From assembly GCA_029259595.1 (NCBI GenBank), contig JAJDEW010000105.1:1-64000 (forward strand): 64,000 bases of DNA, given 5' to 3'. The notes under the pieces are model-generated. The model did not search any database, was not told the DNA's origin, and was given only the letters and a program-made list of their open reading frames with translations. This DNA is from Planctomycetota bacterium (GTDB taxonomy: Bacteria > Planctomycetota > UBA1135 > GCA-002686595). Position numbers and translations under genes: made by a program. Position 1 is the first letter of the stretch. Each line of letters opens with the position of its first letter. Below, in pieces: positions 52,810 through 61,137 of this stretch.

Positions 52810-55794
52810 ATGCGATCGTTCGACGACGGTGAGATCCGATCCCGGGACCGTGCCCTGCGGGGCCTGGCCCGTGGGCTCGTCGCGACGACCGTCGAGGCCG
52901 AGGACCTCGCTCAGGAGACCTGGCTCGCCGCCTTGCAGGCGGGCGAGACGAAGATCGAAAACGTCGGCGGTTGGATGCGGATGGTGGCCCGCTACAAGGC
53001 GTTCCGTTGGCGCCACCGCGAGCGGCTGCGGTTCGACCTCGAGCGCGATGTCGCCGATCCGGAGTCGCAAGCGGAATCGTCCGCACCGACCCAGGACGCG
53101 CTCGCTGCTCTGGCGGACGCCGTGCGCGCCTTGCCGGAGCCCTATCGAACCGTCATTCGCTTGCGCTACTTCGAGGAGCTTTCGATCGACGAGATCGCGG
53201 GCTCGCTCGGGAGCCCGCGCACCACGGTGAAGAGCCAGCTGCACCGCGGCATCGTTCGGATCCGTTCGCGCATGGAGCGCGATCTCGCGCGGCGCAAGCT
53301 CTCGCGCGCCGGCTTCCTGTCGATCTTCGGTCGCGAGAAGCTCGAGAGCACGCTCGGTTTCGGACCGTTGGTCGCGGTCGCCGCCCTGGTCGTGGCCGTC
53401 GGCCTCCCGCTGGTCTTGCTCACACGCGGCTCCGACGAGCGGACGCCGTCCACGCCGTCCAACGGCCGCGTCGTCCTACGGGTCGATCGTCCGTCGGGAG
53501 CGGACGCTTCCGGCGCGGACTTCCTCGAGCCTGCGCCGCGCTTCGTTCCCGAGCGCACGCCCGTCGCGACCTCGAACGCGGCGACTGCGCCGGACCGCGG
53601 TGCCGTCCTGGTTCTCGTGGTCGAGGACGAAATCACCGGGGCGCCGTTGTCGGACTTCGACCTATGGCTCGAGCCCTCGGATCCGGTCGCCGCCCAGCGC
53701 GGCGCGCTCTTCGGACGAACGGACGCGACAGGACGGCTCGTGTGGAACGAGCTCGAAGCCGGGTGGTGGCGCCTCTTTCCCCAGCGTGGCCTCGAGCAGG
53801 ACGTGCAGCTCGAGGAGAGTCGACGCCAGGAGCTCCGCCTCGTAGCGCCCGTCGGCCGGACCGTGCGCGGACTCGTCGAGGATCAGATCGGAGAGCCGAT
53901 CGCGCAGGCCAAGGTCTTCCTGTCGGCACCCCGCAACAAGGGACACTGGACGCACGTCGCGACGACCGCGGCAGACGGTTCGTTCAGGATCGAGGGTGCG
54001 GACCAGCGCTCGTACCTCTATGCGGAGAGTCCCCAGAACCACATCTACCGGATCGTTTCGCTGGATCGCCCCGGAGCCCAGCGGGCGGACGAGCTCGAGG
54101 TTCGACTGCGGCTCGATCCCGAGCATGCGGTCGTGCGAGGTCAGGTGCTCGGTGTGCGTGGTGAGCCCGTGGCGGAGGCGACCGTGCGGCTCGCGATCCG
54201 GCCGATGCTCCGCGCGCAGATGCGTGATCGCGAGGCCTGGACCGAGTTCCCGCCGGCGCGCGAGGTCCTGACCGGCGCGGACGGCCGCTTCGAGATCTTG
54301 AAGCTCTCGGCCTTCGAGAACGAAGTCTGCGTCACCGCGCCGGGCTACGGCTCTTGGTCCGGCATCGTCGCGCGCGACGCCGCTGAGCTCGACGTCCGGC
54401 TGGAAGCGCCGCGCGGCGTATCCGGCCGGGTCTTGGATGGCGAACGACGGCCCGTGCCCGGCGCGACCGTCGAGCTGGTGTCCAGTTGGCTCTTCCCGAG
54501 TCTCTTCGTCCGGACCGACGGGGCCGGTCGCTTCCGCTTCGAGAACTCGCCCACCCCGACGTTTCGCATCCGCGCCTTCGACGGGGCGTCGGACCTCTCG
54601 TTCGTCGGGCGCTTCGACGCCGCGCCCGAAGGCGTGACGGAGCTCGAGCTCGCATTGCGCTCGAACTGGACGATTCGCGGTCGCGCCTCGGACGTGAACG
54701 GGCAGCCCTTGGTCGGCTACACCGTCGTGCGCACCGATTCCGAGCTCGGGCGCCCTTCCTTGGTCGACGCGCGGAGCCAGGAGTCTCGCGTGCGGACCGG
54801 ACCCGACGGCTCGTTCGCGTTCAGCGCCTGTTGGCGTCGCCGACACACGCTGTGGTTGTACGAGCCAGGCGCCGGCGAGCCCAGCGCGCACCGTGTCGAC
54901 ATCCTGCCGGGTGGCGCTTCCGTGCAACTGCGGCTGGAGCGCTCGCTCGTCCCTTCCGCACGCGTGTCGGGCGGGGTCGCGCTGCCGGATCGAGGCCGAC
55001 TGGACGAGATCGAAGTCCTGGTGCGCTCCGAGAGCTTGCCGACCGCGATCCGCGTTCCGGTGGACGCCGCGACCGGGAGCTTTCGGACGCCCCTGCTCGC
55101 ACCCGGGAGCGTGACGCTCTCGCTCTGGCGCGCGGGGTTCGAGCCGGTCGAGGCGCTGACCTTGGATCTGGCGCCCGATGAACGGGCGACAGCGGGCGTG
55201 CTCGTCTACCCGTCGCCGGGGCGCTTGGTCGTGAGCTTGGTCACGAGCGACGGAGCACCCCTGCACGCCGCGGGAATGCGCGTCTCGTCCCAGCGCACGC
55301 GCCGCAACGTCGTGGGCACGGCGGATCCGGTCGAGAGCCTCGTCTGCGACGAACTCCTGCCGGGCACCTACCGCGTCGAGCTCGAAGCCGACGGCCGCGC
55401 CGACGTGCACACGAACGTTCGCATTCGTCCCGGCGAGGAGACGCACCTCGCTCTCGAGCTCCAGCCCGGGGCCCCGGTCGACATCGCGATCCACCTCGAG
55501 CATCCCGTCCCGCCCTACGAGGGCCTGCAGCTCGTGCTGGTCGGCAACGGCGGGGAGACCTGGTCCCTGGGCGAGGTCTATCCGACCGTCATGACGGGGA
55601 CCTTCGAGGTCGGCATGAGCCTGCCGCTTGGGCGCTACACGGTGCAGGCCTGGCATCGGGCCGAACTCTTGGCCGAGTCCCAGGTCGACGTCGAGTGCCG
55701 GAGCGGTCCGGCGACCGAGCGCACGCTCGCGATCGACCGGGCCCTCGCGGGTGCGGGGCGCGCGGGCGCCCCCCCGCTCGGGACGCGGGACTGA
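52810..55794 (+). CDS. ECF-type sigma factor fused to a membrane helix and extracytoplasmic carboxypeptidase-regulatory-like repeats
   Basis: A 994-residue fusion protein. Residues 1-75 match sigma-70 region 2 (EDLAQETWLAAL is the core-binding helix) and residues about 97-155 match region 4, with LPEPYRTVIRLRYFEELS followed by the helix-turn-helix IDEIAGSLGSPRTTVKSQLHRG. One membrane helix (FGPLVAVAALVVAVGLPLVL, about 185-204) follows. The remaining 780 residues lie outside the cytoplasm and contain repeated carboxypeptidase-regulatory-like (transthyretin-type) beta-sandwiches opened by VRGLVEDQIGEPIAQAKVFL, VRGQVLGVRGEPVAEATVRL and VSGRVLDGERRPVPGATVEL. The layout suggests a sigma factor held at the membrane and controlled by an external signal or by proteolysis. 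It stands inside the flagellar locus between flgE and flgF; whether it controls motility is unknown. Confidence 0.85.
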   Translation: MRSFDDGEIRSRDRALRGLARGLVATTVEAEDLAQETWLAALQAGETKIENVGGWMRMVARYKAFRWRHRERLRFDLERDVADPESQAESSAPTQDALAALADAVRALPEPYRTVIRLRYFEELSIDEIAGSLGSPRTTVKSQLHRGIVRIRSRMERDLARRKLSRAGFLSIFGREKLESTLGFGPLVAVAALVVAVGLPLVLLTRGSDERTPSTPSNGRVVLRVDRPSGADASGADFLEPAPRFVPERTPVATSNAATAPDRGAVLVLVVEDEITGAPLSDFDLWLEPSDPVAAQRGALFGRTDATGRLVWNELEAGWWRLFPQRGLEQDVQLEESRRQELRLVAPVGRTVRGLVEDQIGEPIAQAKVFLSAPRNKGHWTHVATTAADGSFRIEGADQRSYLYAESPQNHIYRIVSLDRPGAQRADELEVRLRLDPEHAVVRGQVLGVRGEPVAEATVRLAIRPMLRAQMRDREAWTEFPPAREVLTGADGRFEILKLSAFENEVCVTAPGYGSWSGIVARDAAELDVRLEAPRGVSGRVLDGERRPVPGATVELVSSWLFPSLFVRTDGAGRFRFENSPTPTFRIRAFDGASDLSFVGRFDAAPEGVTELELALRSNWTIRGRASDVNGQPLVGYTVVRTDSELGRPSLVDARSQESRVRTGPDGSFAFSACWRRRHTLWLYEPGAGEPSAHRVDILPGGASVQLRLERSLVPSARVSGGVALPDRGRLDEIEVLVRSESLPTAIRVPVDAATGSFRTPLLAPGSVTLSLWRAGFEPVEALTLDLAPDERATAGVLVYPSPGRLVVSLVTSDGAPLHAAGMRVSSQRTRRNVVGTADPVESLVCDELLPGTYRVELEADGRADVHTNVRIRPGEETHLALELQPGAPVDIAIHLEHPVPPYEGLQLVLVGNGGETWSLGEVYPTVMTGTFEVGMSLPLGRYTVQAWHRAELLAESQVDVECRSGPATERTLAIDRALAGAGRAGAPPLGTRD

Positions 55795-55920
55795 CGGGCG
55801 CTGCCAGTCGCTAGGGAAGAGATTGCCGCCTCCGGGGGCCCGGCCCGCACTCGTTTCGCCCGCGTTTGGCCCGGGCGCCGTGAAAACGCCCTTCCTGACC
55901 CCCTGGAGTCCCTGGGGAGC

Positions 55921-55938
55921 TTGGCCCCTGGCTTGCGT
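55921..55938 (+). promoter_or_regulatory. Sigma-54-like promoter before flgF
   Basis: TTGGCCCCTGGCTTGCGT carries GG (55923-55924) and GC (55935-55936) with a ten-base gap and closely matches the site before fliK. The predicted +1 falls almost on the flgF ATG at 55949, which implies a very short or absent leader. Confidence 0.5.
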
Positions 55939-55948
55939 CAGGGGAGGC

Positions 55949-56650
55949 ATGAGTGTCGGGATCTTTCGCGCGGCCGTCGCCCTCGCCGCCAACCAACGTC
56001 AGATGGAGACCATCTCCTCCAACCTCGCGAACCTCGCGACCCACGGGTTCAAGCGGGACACGAACGCGGCCCACCGCTTCGAACTGGGCGGCCCGCGCGG
56101 CAAGCGCCACGGGCTCGCGACCGTCAACCAGGTCGACTTCTCCCAGGGCGACCTCGCGCGGACCGGGCGCCAGCTCGACCTCGCGCTCTTCGGTGAGGGC
56201 TTCTTCGCGCTGGAGGGGCCCGAGGGCGAGGTCTACACCCGCAACGGCCAGCTCTTCCTCACGCCCGAAGGCGGTCTCGTCTCGGACTCGGGCTACCCGG
56301 TGGCCTGGGAGACCTTCCGCGTTCCGATCGATCCGGCGGGCATCCCGATCGAGATCGACTCCGAAGGCGTCGTCCGCCAGGGGCTGCTCGAGGTCGGCTA
56401 CCTGAAGGTCGTGAACTTCGAGGATCCGCAGCGGCTGTACCAGGACGGCAACGGCTACTGGCTCGCGCCGAACGATCTGCGCGAGACGAATCACACGGCG
56501 AGAGTCCATCAAGGCGCGTTGGAGGGATCCAACGCCACAGGAGTCGAGGAGATGGTCGCGATGGTGAGCGTGCAGCGCTCCTACGAGACCACGGCCCGAC
56601 TCATCTCTTCCATCGCAGACAGTTACAGCCGCCTAACGCGGCCCTTCTAA
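55949..56650 (+). CDS. flgF: Flagellar basal-body rod protein FlgF
   Basis: FlgF is a proximal rod protein. The 233-residue protein starts GIFRAAVALAANQRQMETIS followed by the rod signature NLANLATHGFKRD, has the FlgE/F/G strand LDLALFGEGFFALEG and the C-terminal helix EEMVAMVSVQRSYETTARLI. The N terminus lines up with known FlgF starts, so ATG 55949 is right even though GGGGAGG sits only one base before it, too close for normal ribosome binding. With the sigma-54-like site just upstream, translation may be leaderless. flgG follows after 11 bases. Confidence 0.92.
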   Translation: MSVGIFRAAVALAANQRQMETISSNLANLATHGFKRDTNAAHRFELGGPRGKRHGLATVNQVDFSQGDLARTGRQLDLALFGEGFFALEGPEGEVYTRNGQLFLTPEGGLVSDSGYPVAWETFRVPIDPAGIPIEIDSEGVVRQGLLEVGYLKVVNFEDPQRLYQDGNGYWLAPNDLRETNHTARVHQGALEGSNATGVEEMVAMVSVQRSYETTARLISSIADSYSRLTRPF

Positions 56651-56661
56651 GAGAGTTCCAC

Positions 56662-57447
56662 ATGATCCGTGCGATGCGCACCGCGGCTTCGGGCATGCTT
56701 GCCCAACAAATGCAGGTCGACACGATCGCGAACAACATCGCGAACGTGAACACGTCTTCGTTCAAGAAGAACCGCGTCAACTTCAGGTCGCTCCTGTACT
56801 CGACGTTGCGAGAGCCCGGTGCGTCGACGTCGGCCAACCTGATGAACCCGACGGGCCTGCAGATCGGCAGCGGTACCGAGGTCTCGAGCTCGATCAAGCT
56901 CTTCATGCAGGGCGACCTCGAGCAGACCGGAGCGCCGCTGGACATGGGCATCCAGGGCGACGGCTTCTTCCGGATCAATCTCGGCAACGGGGAGTTCCGC
57001 TATACGCGCGACGGAGGCTTCCGTCGCGACGGCAACGGCCAGGTCGTCACGGTCGACGGCTTCCTGCTGATGCCTCCGTTGACCGTTCCGCCGGACGCGA
57101 CGGAGATCGTGGTCGGGCAGGACGGCATCGTTCAGGTGCGCGTTGGCGGCGCGGACACGTTGCAGACGGTCGGTCAGGTGCGGCTGACGCGCTTCCCGAA
57201 CCCCTCCGGCCTGCGCGCCGAGGGTCAGAACTTCTTCCGGGAAACGGCCAGCTCCGGCCCGCCGTCCGAGCAGATCCCCGGGCAGACCGGCGCGGGCTTT
57301 CTGCGCCAGGGCTTCCTCGAGCGCTCGAACGTCGCCGTGGTCGACGAGCTGATCGCGCTCATCCAGGCGCAACGCAACTACGAAGTGAACAGCCGGACCA
57401 TCCAGGTCTCGGACGAGATGCTCCAGCAAGTCTCGAACCTCATCTGA
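56662..57447 (+). CDS. flgG: Flagellar basal-body rod protein FlgG (distal rod)
   Basis: FlgG builds the distal rod. The 261-residue protein has family length (E. coli 260). N terminus: MRTAASGMLAQQMQVDTIA then NNIANVNTSSFKKNRVNFRS; core strands include PLDMGIQGDGFFRINL and YTRDGGFRRDGNGQVV; C terminus: NVAVVDELIALIQAQRNYEV. AGAG precedes the ATG. It is followed by flgA after three bases. Confidence 0.95.
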   Translation: MIRAMRTAASGMLAQQMQVDTIANNIANVNTSSFKKNRVNFRSLLYSTLREPGASTSANLMNPTGLQIGSGTEVSSSIKLFMQGDLEQTGAPLDMGIQGDGFFRINLGNGEFRYTRDGGFRRDGNGQVVTVDGFLLMPPLTVPPDATEIVVGQDGIVQVRVGGADTLQTVGQVRLTRFPNPSGLRAEGQNFFRETASSGPPSEQIPGQTGAGFLRQGFLERSNVAVVDELIALIQAQRNYEVNSRTIQVSDEMLQQVSNLI

Positions 57448-57450
57448 GCC

Positions 57451-58377
57451 ATGATCCTCGAAACCCTACTTGCAGTCGGTGTCACCGTGACGCTCCCGAT
57501 GAACGCGGAGGTCGCCGGCACCGAGATTCTCCTGGGCGAGATCGCCATCGTCCAAGGCACGGACCCCGAGCTCGTCCGGCTGATCGAGAGCATCGACGTC
57601 GGCTACTCGCCGGCGCCGGGCTACAGCCGCCTCCTGCGGGCCGACAAGCTGCACCAGATCGTGGCGCGCCGCGCTCCGCACGTCTCGGTGCGCTTCGCCG
57701 GCGAACGGACCTGCCGCGTGCGTCCGCTCGTGCGCGAAGTTCCCGGGGCCGAACTCCTGGACGCCGCACGGACGGAGCTCGACCTGGCCTTCTCCGACGA
57801 AGACGCGACCTTCGTGCCCGTCGGCGAGCCCTTGGGCGTCGCCGTTCCGGCCGGCCTGAAGTCGCACGAGGTCCGCGCTCGGCTCCTGCCGCAGGCCGTG
57901 ACCAGCGGTACGGTGAACGTCCCGGTCCAGGTGCTGGTCGACGGCGTCGTCTACCGCACCGTCTGGACCAACTGGGAGGTGTCGGCCTGGCAGACCGTGG
58001 CCGTGTTGGCCCAGCCTGTGCGAGCGGGCGAAGCGATCCACCCCGCTCACCTCGAGCGCAAGCGCGTGCGCTTGCAAAACGGAACCGAGCTCACGCCGCT
58101 GCCCGCCCAGTTCTTGTCCGGTGCCGTCGCCGTGCGCGACCTGTCCGTCGGGGAGACCGTGACGCACCTCGACATCCATCGCCCCACGGTGATCTCGGTC
58201 GGCGACTCCGTCTTCCTGCGGGTTCGCAAGGGCCGGATCACGGCCACAGTGGCGGGCGTCGCCATGCAGGCCGGCGCCGTCGGAGACCGAATCGGGGTCC
58301 GGACCGCGGGCTCGGACCTGGATCGTCGGGCGGTCGTCCTGAGCCGCGACCTCGTCCGCATCGACCTCGGCAACTGA
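57451..58377 (+). CDS. flgA: Flagellar P-ring chaperone FlgA
   Basis: FlgA helps assemble the P ring in the periplasm. The 308-residue protein is longer than E. coli FlgA (219). It has a short hydrophobic start (ETLLAVGVTVTLPMNA), and the C-terminal SAF-type domain is clear: AQPVRAGEAIHPAHLERKRV, AVRDLSVGETVTHLDI and a closing GRITATVAGVAMQAGAVGDRI. Its position between flgG and flgH is standard. Confidence 0.88.
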   Translation: MILETLLAVGVTVTLPMNAEVAGTEILLGEIAIVQGTDPELVRLIESIDVGYSPAPGYSRLLRADKLHQIVARRAPHVSVRFAGERTCRVRPLVREVPGAELLDAARTELDLAFSDEDATFVPVGEPLGVAVPAGLKSHEVRARLLPQAVTSGTVNVPVQVLVDGVVYRTVWTNWEVSAWQTVAVLAQPVRAGEAIHPAHLERKRVRLQNGTELTPLPAQFLSGAVAVRDLSVGETVTHLDIHRPTVISVGDSVFLRVRKGRITATVAGVAMQAGAVGDRIGVRTAGSDLDRRAVVLSRDLVRIDLGN

Positions 58378-58388
58378 CCGAACCGAAC

Positions 58389-59021
58389 ATGAAAACGACC
58401 CTCCAACGCCTCGCGCTCGTCGCGCTCCTGATCCCCACCGTCGGTTCCGCGGCCGCGGCCCAGTCGCGACCGGGCTCGATCTACAACCCGGATCTCGGTC
58501 CGTTCGGCCTCGCCGCGGACAAGATCGCGCGACGCCCGGGCGACCTCGTCACGGTGATCGTCAACGAGTCTCTCGACGTCGAGAACGCGGAGACCTCCAA
58601 CCTGACGAAGGCGACGTCGCTGGACTATCAACTGGAGTCCTTCGACATCCGGCCCGACGCGTTCAGCATCCTTCCGAATGTCACCGCGAGCTCGCAGGAC
58701 GACTTCCAGGGCACGGCCAAATACCAGAAGAGCGGAACGTTCACCGCCCGGATCACGGCCATCGTCATGGACGTCCTGCCCAACGGCAACCTCGTCATCC
58801 AGGGGCGGCGTGAGATCCGCGTCGACTACGAGGTCAAGGTCATCGAGTTCAGCGGCGTCGTGCGCCGCTACGACGTCGACAAGAACAACTCCGTCCAGTC
58901 GGAGCTCGTGGCCGATGCGCGCCTCATCTACCACGGCGAAGGTCCGCTGACGAACGGTACGAACCGCTTCGGTCTCGGCCGTCTGCTCCACATCGCCATC
59001 GCCTGGCTCTGGCCCTTCTGA
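58389..59021 (+). CDS. flgH: Flagellar L-ring protein FlgH
   Basis: FlgH forms the L ring in the outer membrane. The 210-residue protein has family features: RRPGDLVTVIVNESLDVENAE, the GSIYNPDLG stretch at the mature start, and the C-terminal PNGNLVIQGRREIRVDYE with a final helix. FlgH is normally a lipoprotein, but here the signal peptide ends in VGSAAAAQS with no Cys near the cleavage site, so it would be cleaved by signal peptidase I. The ring may be anchored differently. It is followed by flgI five bases after the stop. Confidence 0.9.
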   Translation: MKTTLQRLALVALLIPTVGSAAAAQSRPGSIYNPDLGPFGLAADKIARRPGDLVTVIVNESLDVENAETSNLTKATSLDYQLESFDIRPDAFSILPNVTASSQDDFQGTAKYQKSGTFTARITAIVMDVLPNGNLVIQGRREIRVDYEVKVIEFSGVVRRYDVDKNNSVQSELVADARLIYHGEGPLTNGTNRFGLGRLLHIAIAWLWPF

Positions 59022-59026
59022 TCCCC

Positions 59027-60259
59027 ATGCTCCTAGTCACCCTCCTCGGGCTGATCGCCCTGCAGCCGCTCCAGGCGGATGCGCGCCGCGCCGACGTCGT
59101 CGTACCGACCGGCGACGGCGTCCAAGCCCCGACGCAGCCCTTCGGGAGCTCGACGTCCACCGTGATCCGGACGCCGCGCATCCAACCGGTGGACGTGGGC
59201 GGTGCGACCGGAGCGATCCGGGTTCGTGTTCGGCACCTCGCCAACGTGCGGGGCCAGGAAGACAACGCCGTGCACGGCATCGGTGTCGTCACGGGCTTGG
59301 GCGGAACGGGCGATACGGCGAACGACGTTCGGCAGCGCCTCATCAGCATGCTGACGACGCAGAACATCAACATCTCGCTCCAGGACGTCAACTCGGCCAA
59401 CGTGGCCCTGGTCTGGGTCGAGGCGACGTTGCCGCCCGGGATCAAGCCCGGCCAGAAGCTCAGCGCGCGCATCTCGTCCCTCTACGACGCCGAGAGCCTT
59501 GTCGGGGGCATTCTGACCTACACCGAGCTGACGGACGTCACGGGCGCGACCGTCTACGCGACGGCTTCGGGTGCGATCACGACCGGCGGCTTCTCCGCCG
59601 AGGGCGCGGGCGCGACGGCCCAGCGCAACCACCTGACCGTCGGAACCGTGGCGAACGGCGCGACCGTGCAGCGCGCGGTGCCGACCGAGCTCGTGACCGA
59701 GAACGGCTTCGTGTACCTCGACCTGCGCGCGCTCAACGCGTCGTTCGAGAACGCCAAGCGCATCTCCGAGACGGTCAACGAGCTGTACCCGAGCGCCGCC
59801 ACGCCCCGCGACGCGGGGACGGTGGCCGTCCAGGTGCCGCTCGATCTGCCCGAGAGCGCCTATGTGGCCTACATCAGCTCGATCCTCGAGCGCGAGCTCG
59901 AACCCGAAGCGATGGCGCGCGTCGTCCTCAACGAACGCACGGGCGTCATCGTCATGGGGGAGGGCGTGCGGATCACGCGCGGGGCGATCACGAAGGGCAA
60001 CCTGACCGTGACCATCGCGGAGACGCCCGAGGCGAGTCAACCGGGTCCGTTCTCGCAGGGCACCACGGAGATCCTGCCGCGCACGGGCCTGCTCATCGAA
60101 GAAGAGGATCGCGGCCTGTCGATCGTGAACGGCGCCGTGACTCTGCGCGAAGTCGTCGAGGTCTTGAACGTCCTCGGCGTGACACCGCGCGACATGATTC
60201 AAATCCTTCAGTCCATGGCCCAGTCGGGCATGTTGCACGCGGAGATCGTCGTCCAATGA
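59027..60259 (+). CDS. flgI: Flagellar P-ring protein FlgI
   Basis: FlgI forms the P ring in the peptidoglycan layer. The 410-residue protein has the family blocks IRVRHLANVRGQEDNAVHGIGVVTGLGGTGD (a long N-terminal signature), LPPGIKPGQKLSARISSLYDAESLVGGILTYT and the closing VVEVLNVLGVTPRDMIQILQSM. A short signal peptide (LLGLIALQPLQADA) is present. The ATG follows the flgH stop by five bases; its own stop overlaps flgJ (ATGA). Confidence 0.95.
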   Translation: MLLVTLLGLIALQPLQADARRADVVVPTGDGVQAPTQPFGSSTSTVIRTPRIQPVDVGGATGAIRVRVRHLANVRGQEDNAVHGIGVVTGLGGTGDTANDVRQRLISMLTTQNINISLQDVNSANVALVWVEATLPPGIKPGQKLSARISSLYDAESLVGGILTYTELTDVTGATVYATASGAITTGGFSAEGAGATAQRNHLTVGTVANGATVQRAVPTELVTENGFVYLDLRALNASFENAKRISETVNELYPSAATPRDAGTVAVQVPLDLPESAYVAYISSILERELEPEAMARVVLNERTGVIVMGEGVRITRGAITKGNLTVTIAETPEASQPGPFSQGTTEILPRTGLLIEEEDRGLSIVNGAVTLREVVEVLNVLGVTPRDMIQILQSMAQSGMLHAEIVVQ

Positions 60260-60621
60260 TCGAACTCAACCAGTTGCAGGGAATGCTGACGCGTCCGACG
60301 GACGCGGTCCAAGGGCGGGCCAAGAGCTTGCTCGAGGCGGCGCGAGATGCCGGTGCCCAAGGCAAGACCGGCGAGGCGGCGGAGTCGTTCCAATCCGTCC
60401 TCGCGACGATGCTGATCAAGGAGATGCGGCGCTCGCTGCCCGAGGGAATGTTCGGGAAAGGCCCGGGCGCCGAGACGTACGAGGGCTGGTTCGACGAGCA
60501 AGTCGGACAATCGATGGCGAAGTGCAATGCACTCGGCATGGACGACATGCTTCGGGAACAGATCGAGCGCGCTCGGCTCCAGGTCCAGGAAGCGTCGGAA
60601 GCCGAAGAGGAGGTCGCATGA
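60256..60621 (+). CDS. flgJ: Rod-binding protein, FlgJ N-terminal domain
   Basis: A 121-residue protein matching the rod-binding N-terminal half of FlgJ: SVLATMLIKEMRRSLPEGMF then TYEGWFDEQVGQSMAK. The peptidoglycan-hydrolase half found in enteric FlgJ is absent, so another enzyme must open the wall. It overlaps flgI (ATGA, 60256-60259) and flgN (ATGA, 60618-60621), implying coupled translation. Confidence 0.9.
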   Translation: MIELNQLQGMLTRPTDAVQGRAKSLLEAARDAGAQGKTGEAAESFQSVLATMLIKEMRRSLPEGMFGKGPGAETYEGWFDEQVGQSMAKCNALGMDDMLREQIERARLQVQEASEAEEEVA

Positions 60622-61133
60622 AGGAACAAACCGGCATGACGCGCTTGCTCTCCTGGATGCAGGAAGAGATCACGGCGCAGCAGGAGCTCGGCAAGCTGCT
60701 CGAGACTCAGCGCAAGGCGGTGCTCGAGTCGGACATCGCGGGTCTGGCCGCGTCCGAAGCCGACATCGAACGCCAGCTGCGGTCGGGCGTCGAGCGCAGT
60801 CGTCGCCGCGACGCGCTGGTGCGGGCCTTCGCGAAGGCCTTCGGCGTCGATGCCAAGACCCTGACGCTGGCCTCGCTGTGCGAGCGCCTGGCCGAGCGGG
60901 GCCAGGACGTCGACACCCTCCGCAAACTGCGTCAGGAACTCCGGCTGTCGACGGCGGACGTCCTGAGCTCCGGCCGCACGGTGGCCGCGCTCGCGAGGTT
61001 CCAGCGCGGACTGGCAGCAGACTTGTGCGCGCTCCTGCTGGGCGCGAACAGCGAAGGCGAAGACCAGCAAGGTCTGACGGGAAACGAAGGTCTATCGGGC
61101 GCCCGCGGGCAGCTCGTGGATACGCGAGGCTGA
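60618..61133 (+). CDS. flgN: FlgN-like flagellar export chaperone
   Basis: A 171-residue helical protein between flgJ and flgK. Its features fit the FlgN family: an N-terminal helix with LLSWMQEEITAQQELGKLLE, long coiled-coil segments with E/R/L positions, and position directly before flgK. FlgN binds the hook-filament junction proteins FlgK/FlgL for export. Sequence conservation is low in this family, so the call rests on size, helicity and context. The start at 60618 overlaps the flgJ stop. Confidence 0.72.
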   Translation: MKEQTGMTRLLSWMQEEITAQQELGKLLETQRKAVLESDIAGLAASEADIERQLRSGVERSRRRDALVRAFAKAFGVDAKTLTLASLCERLAERGQDVDTLRKLRQELRLSTADVLSSGRTVAALARFQRGLAADLCALLLGANSEGEDQQGLTGNEGLSGARGQLVDTRG

Positions 61134-61137
61134 GCCC

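Noticed and set aside
50117..53086. A 989-codon minus-strand frame antisense to flgD, flgE and the sigma fusion
   Set aside because: It is a GC-rich shadow frame: arginine/aspartate/glycine-rich, with no domain and no ribosome-binding site, and the plus strand holds recognisable flagellar genes.
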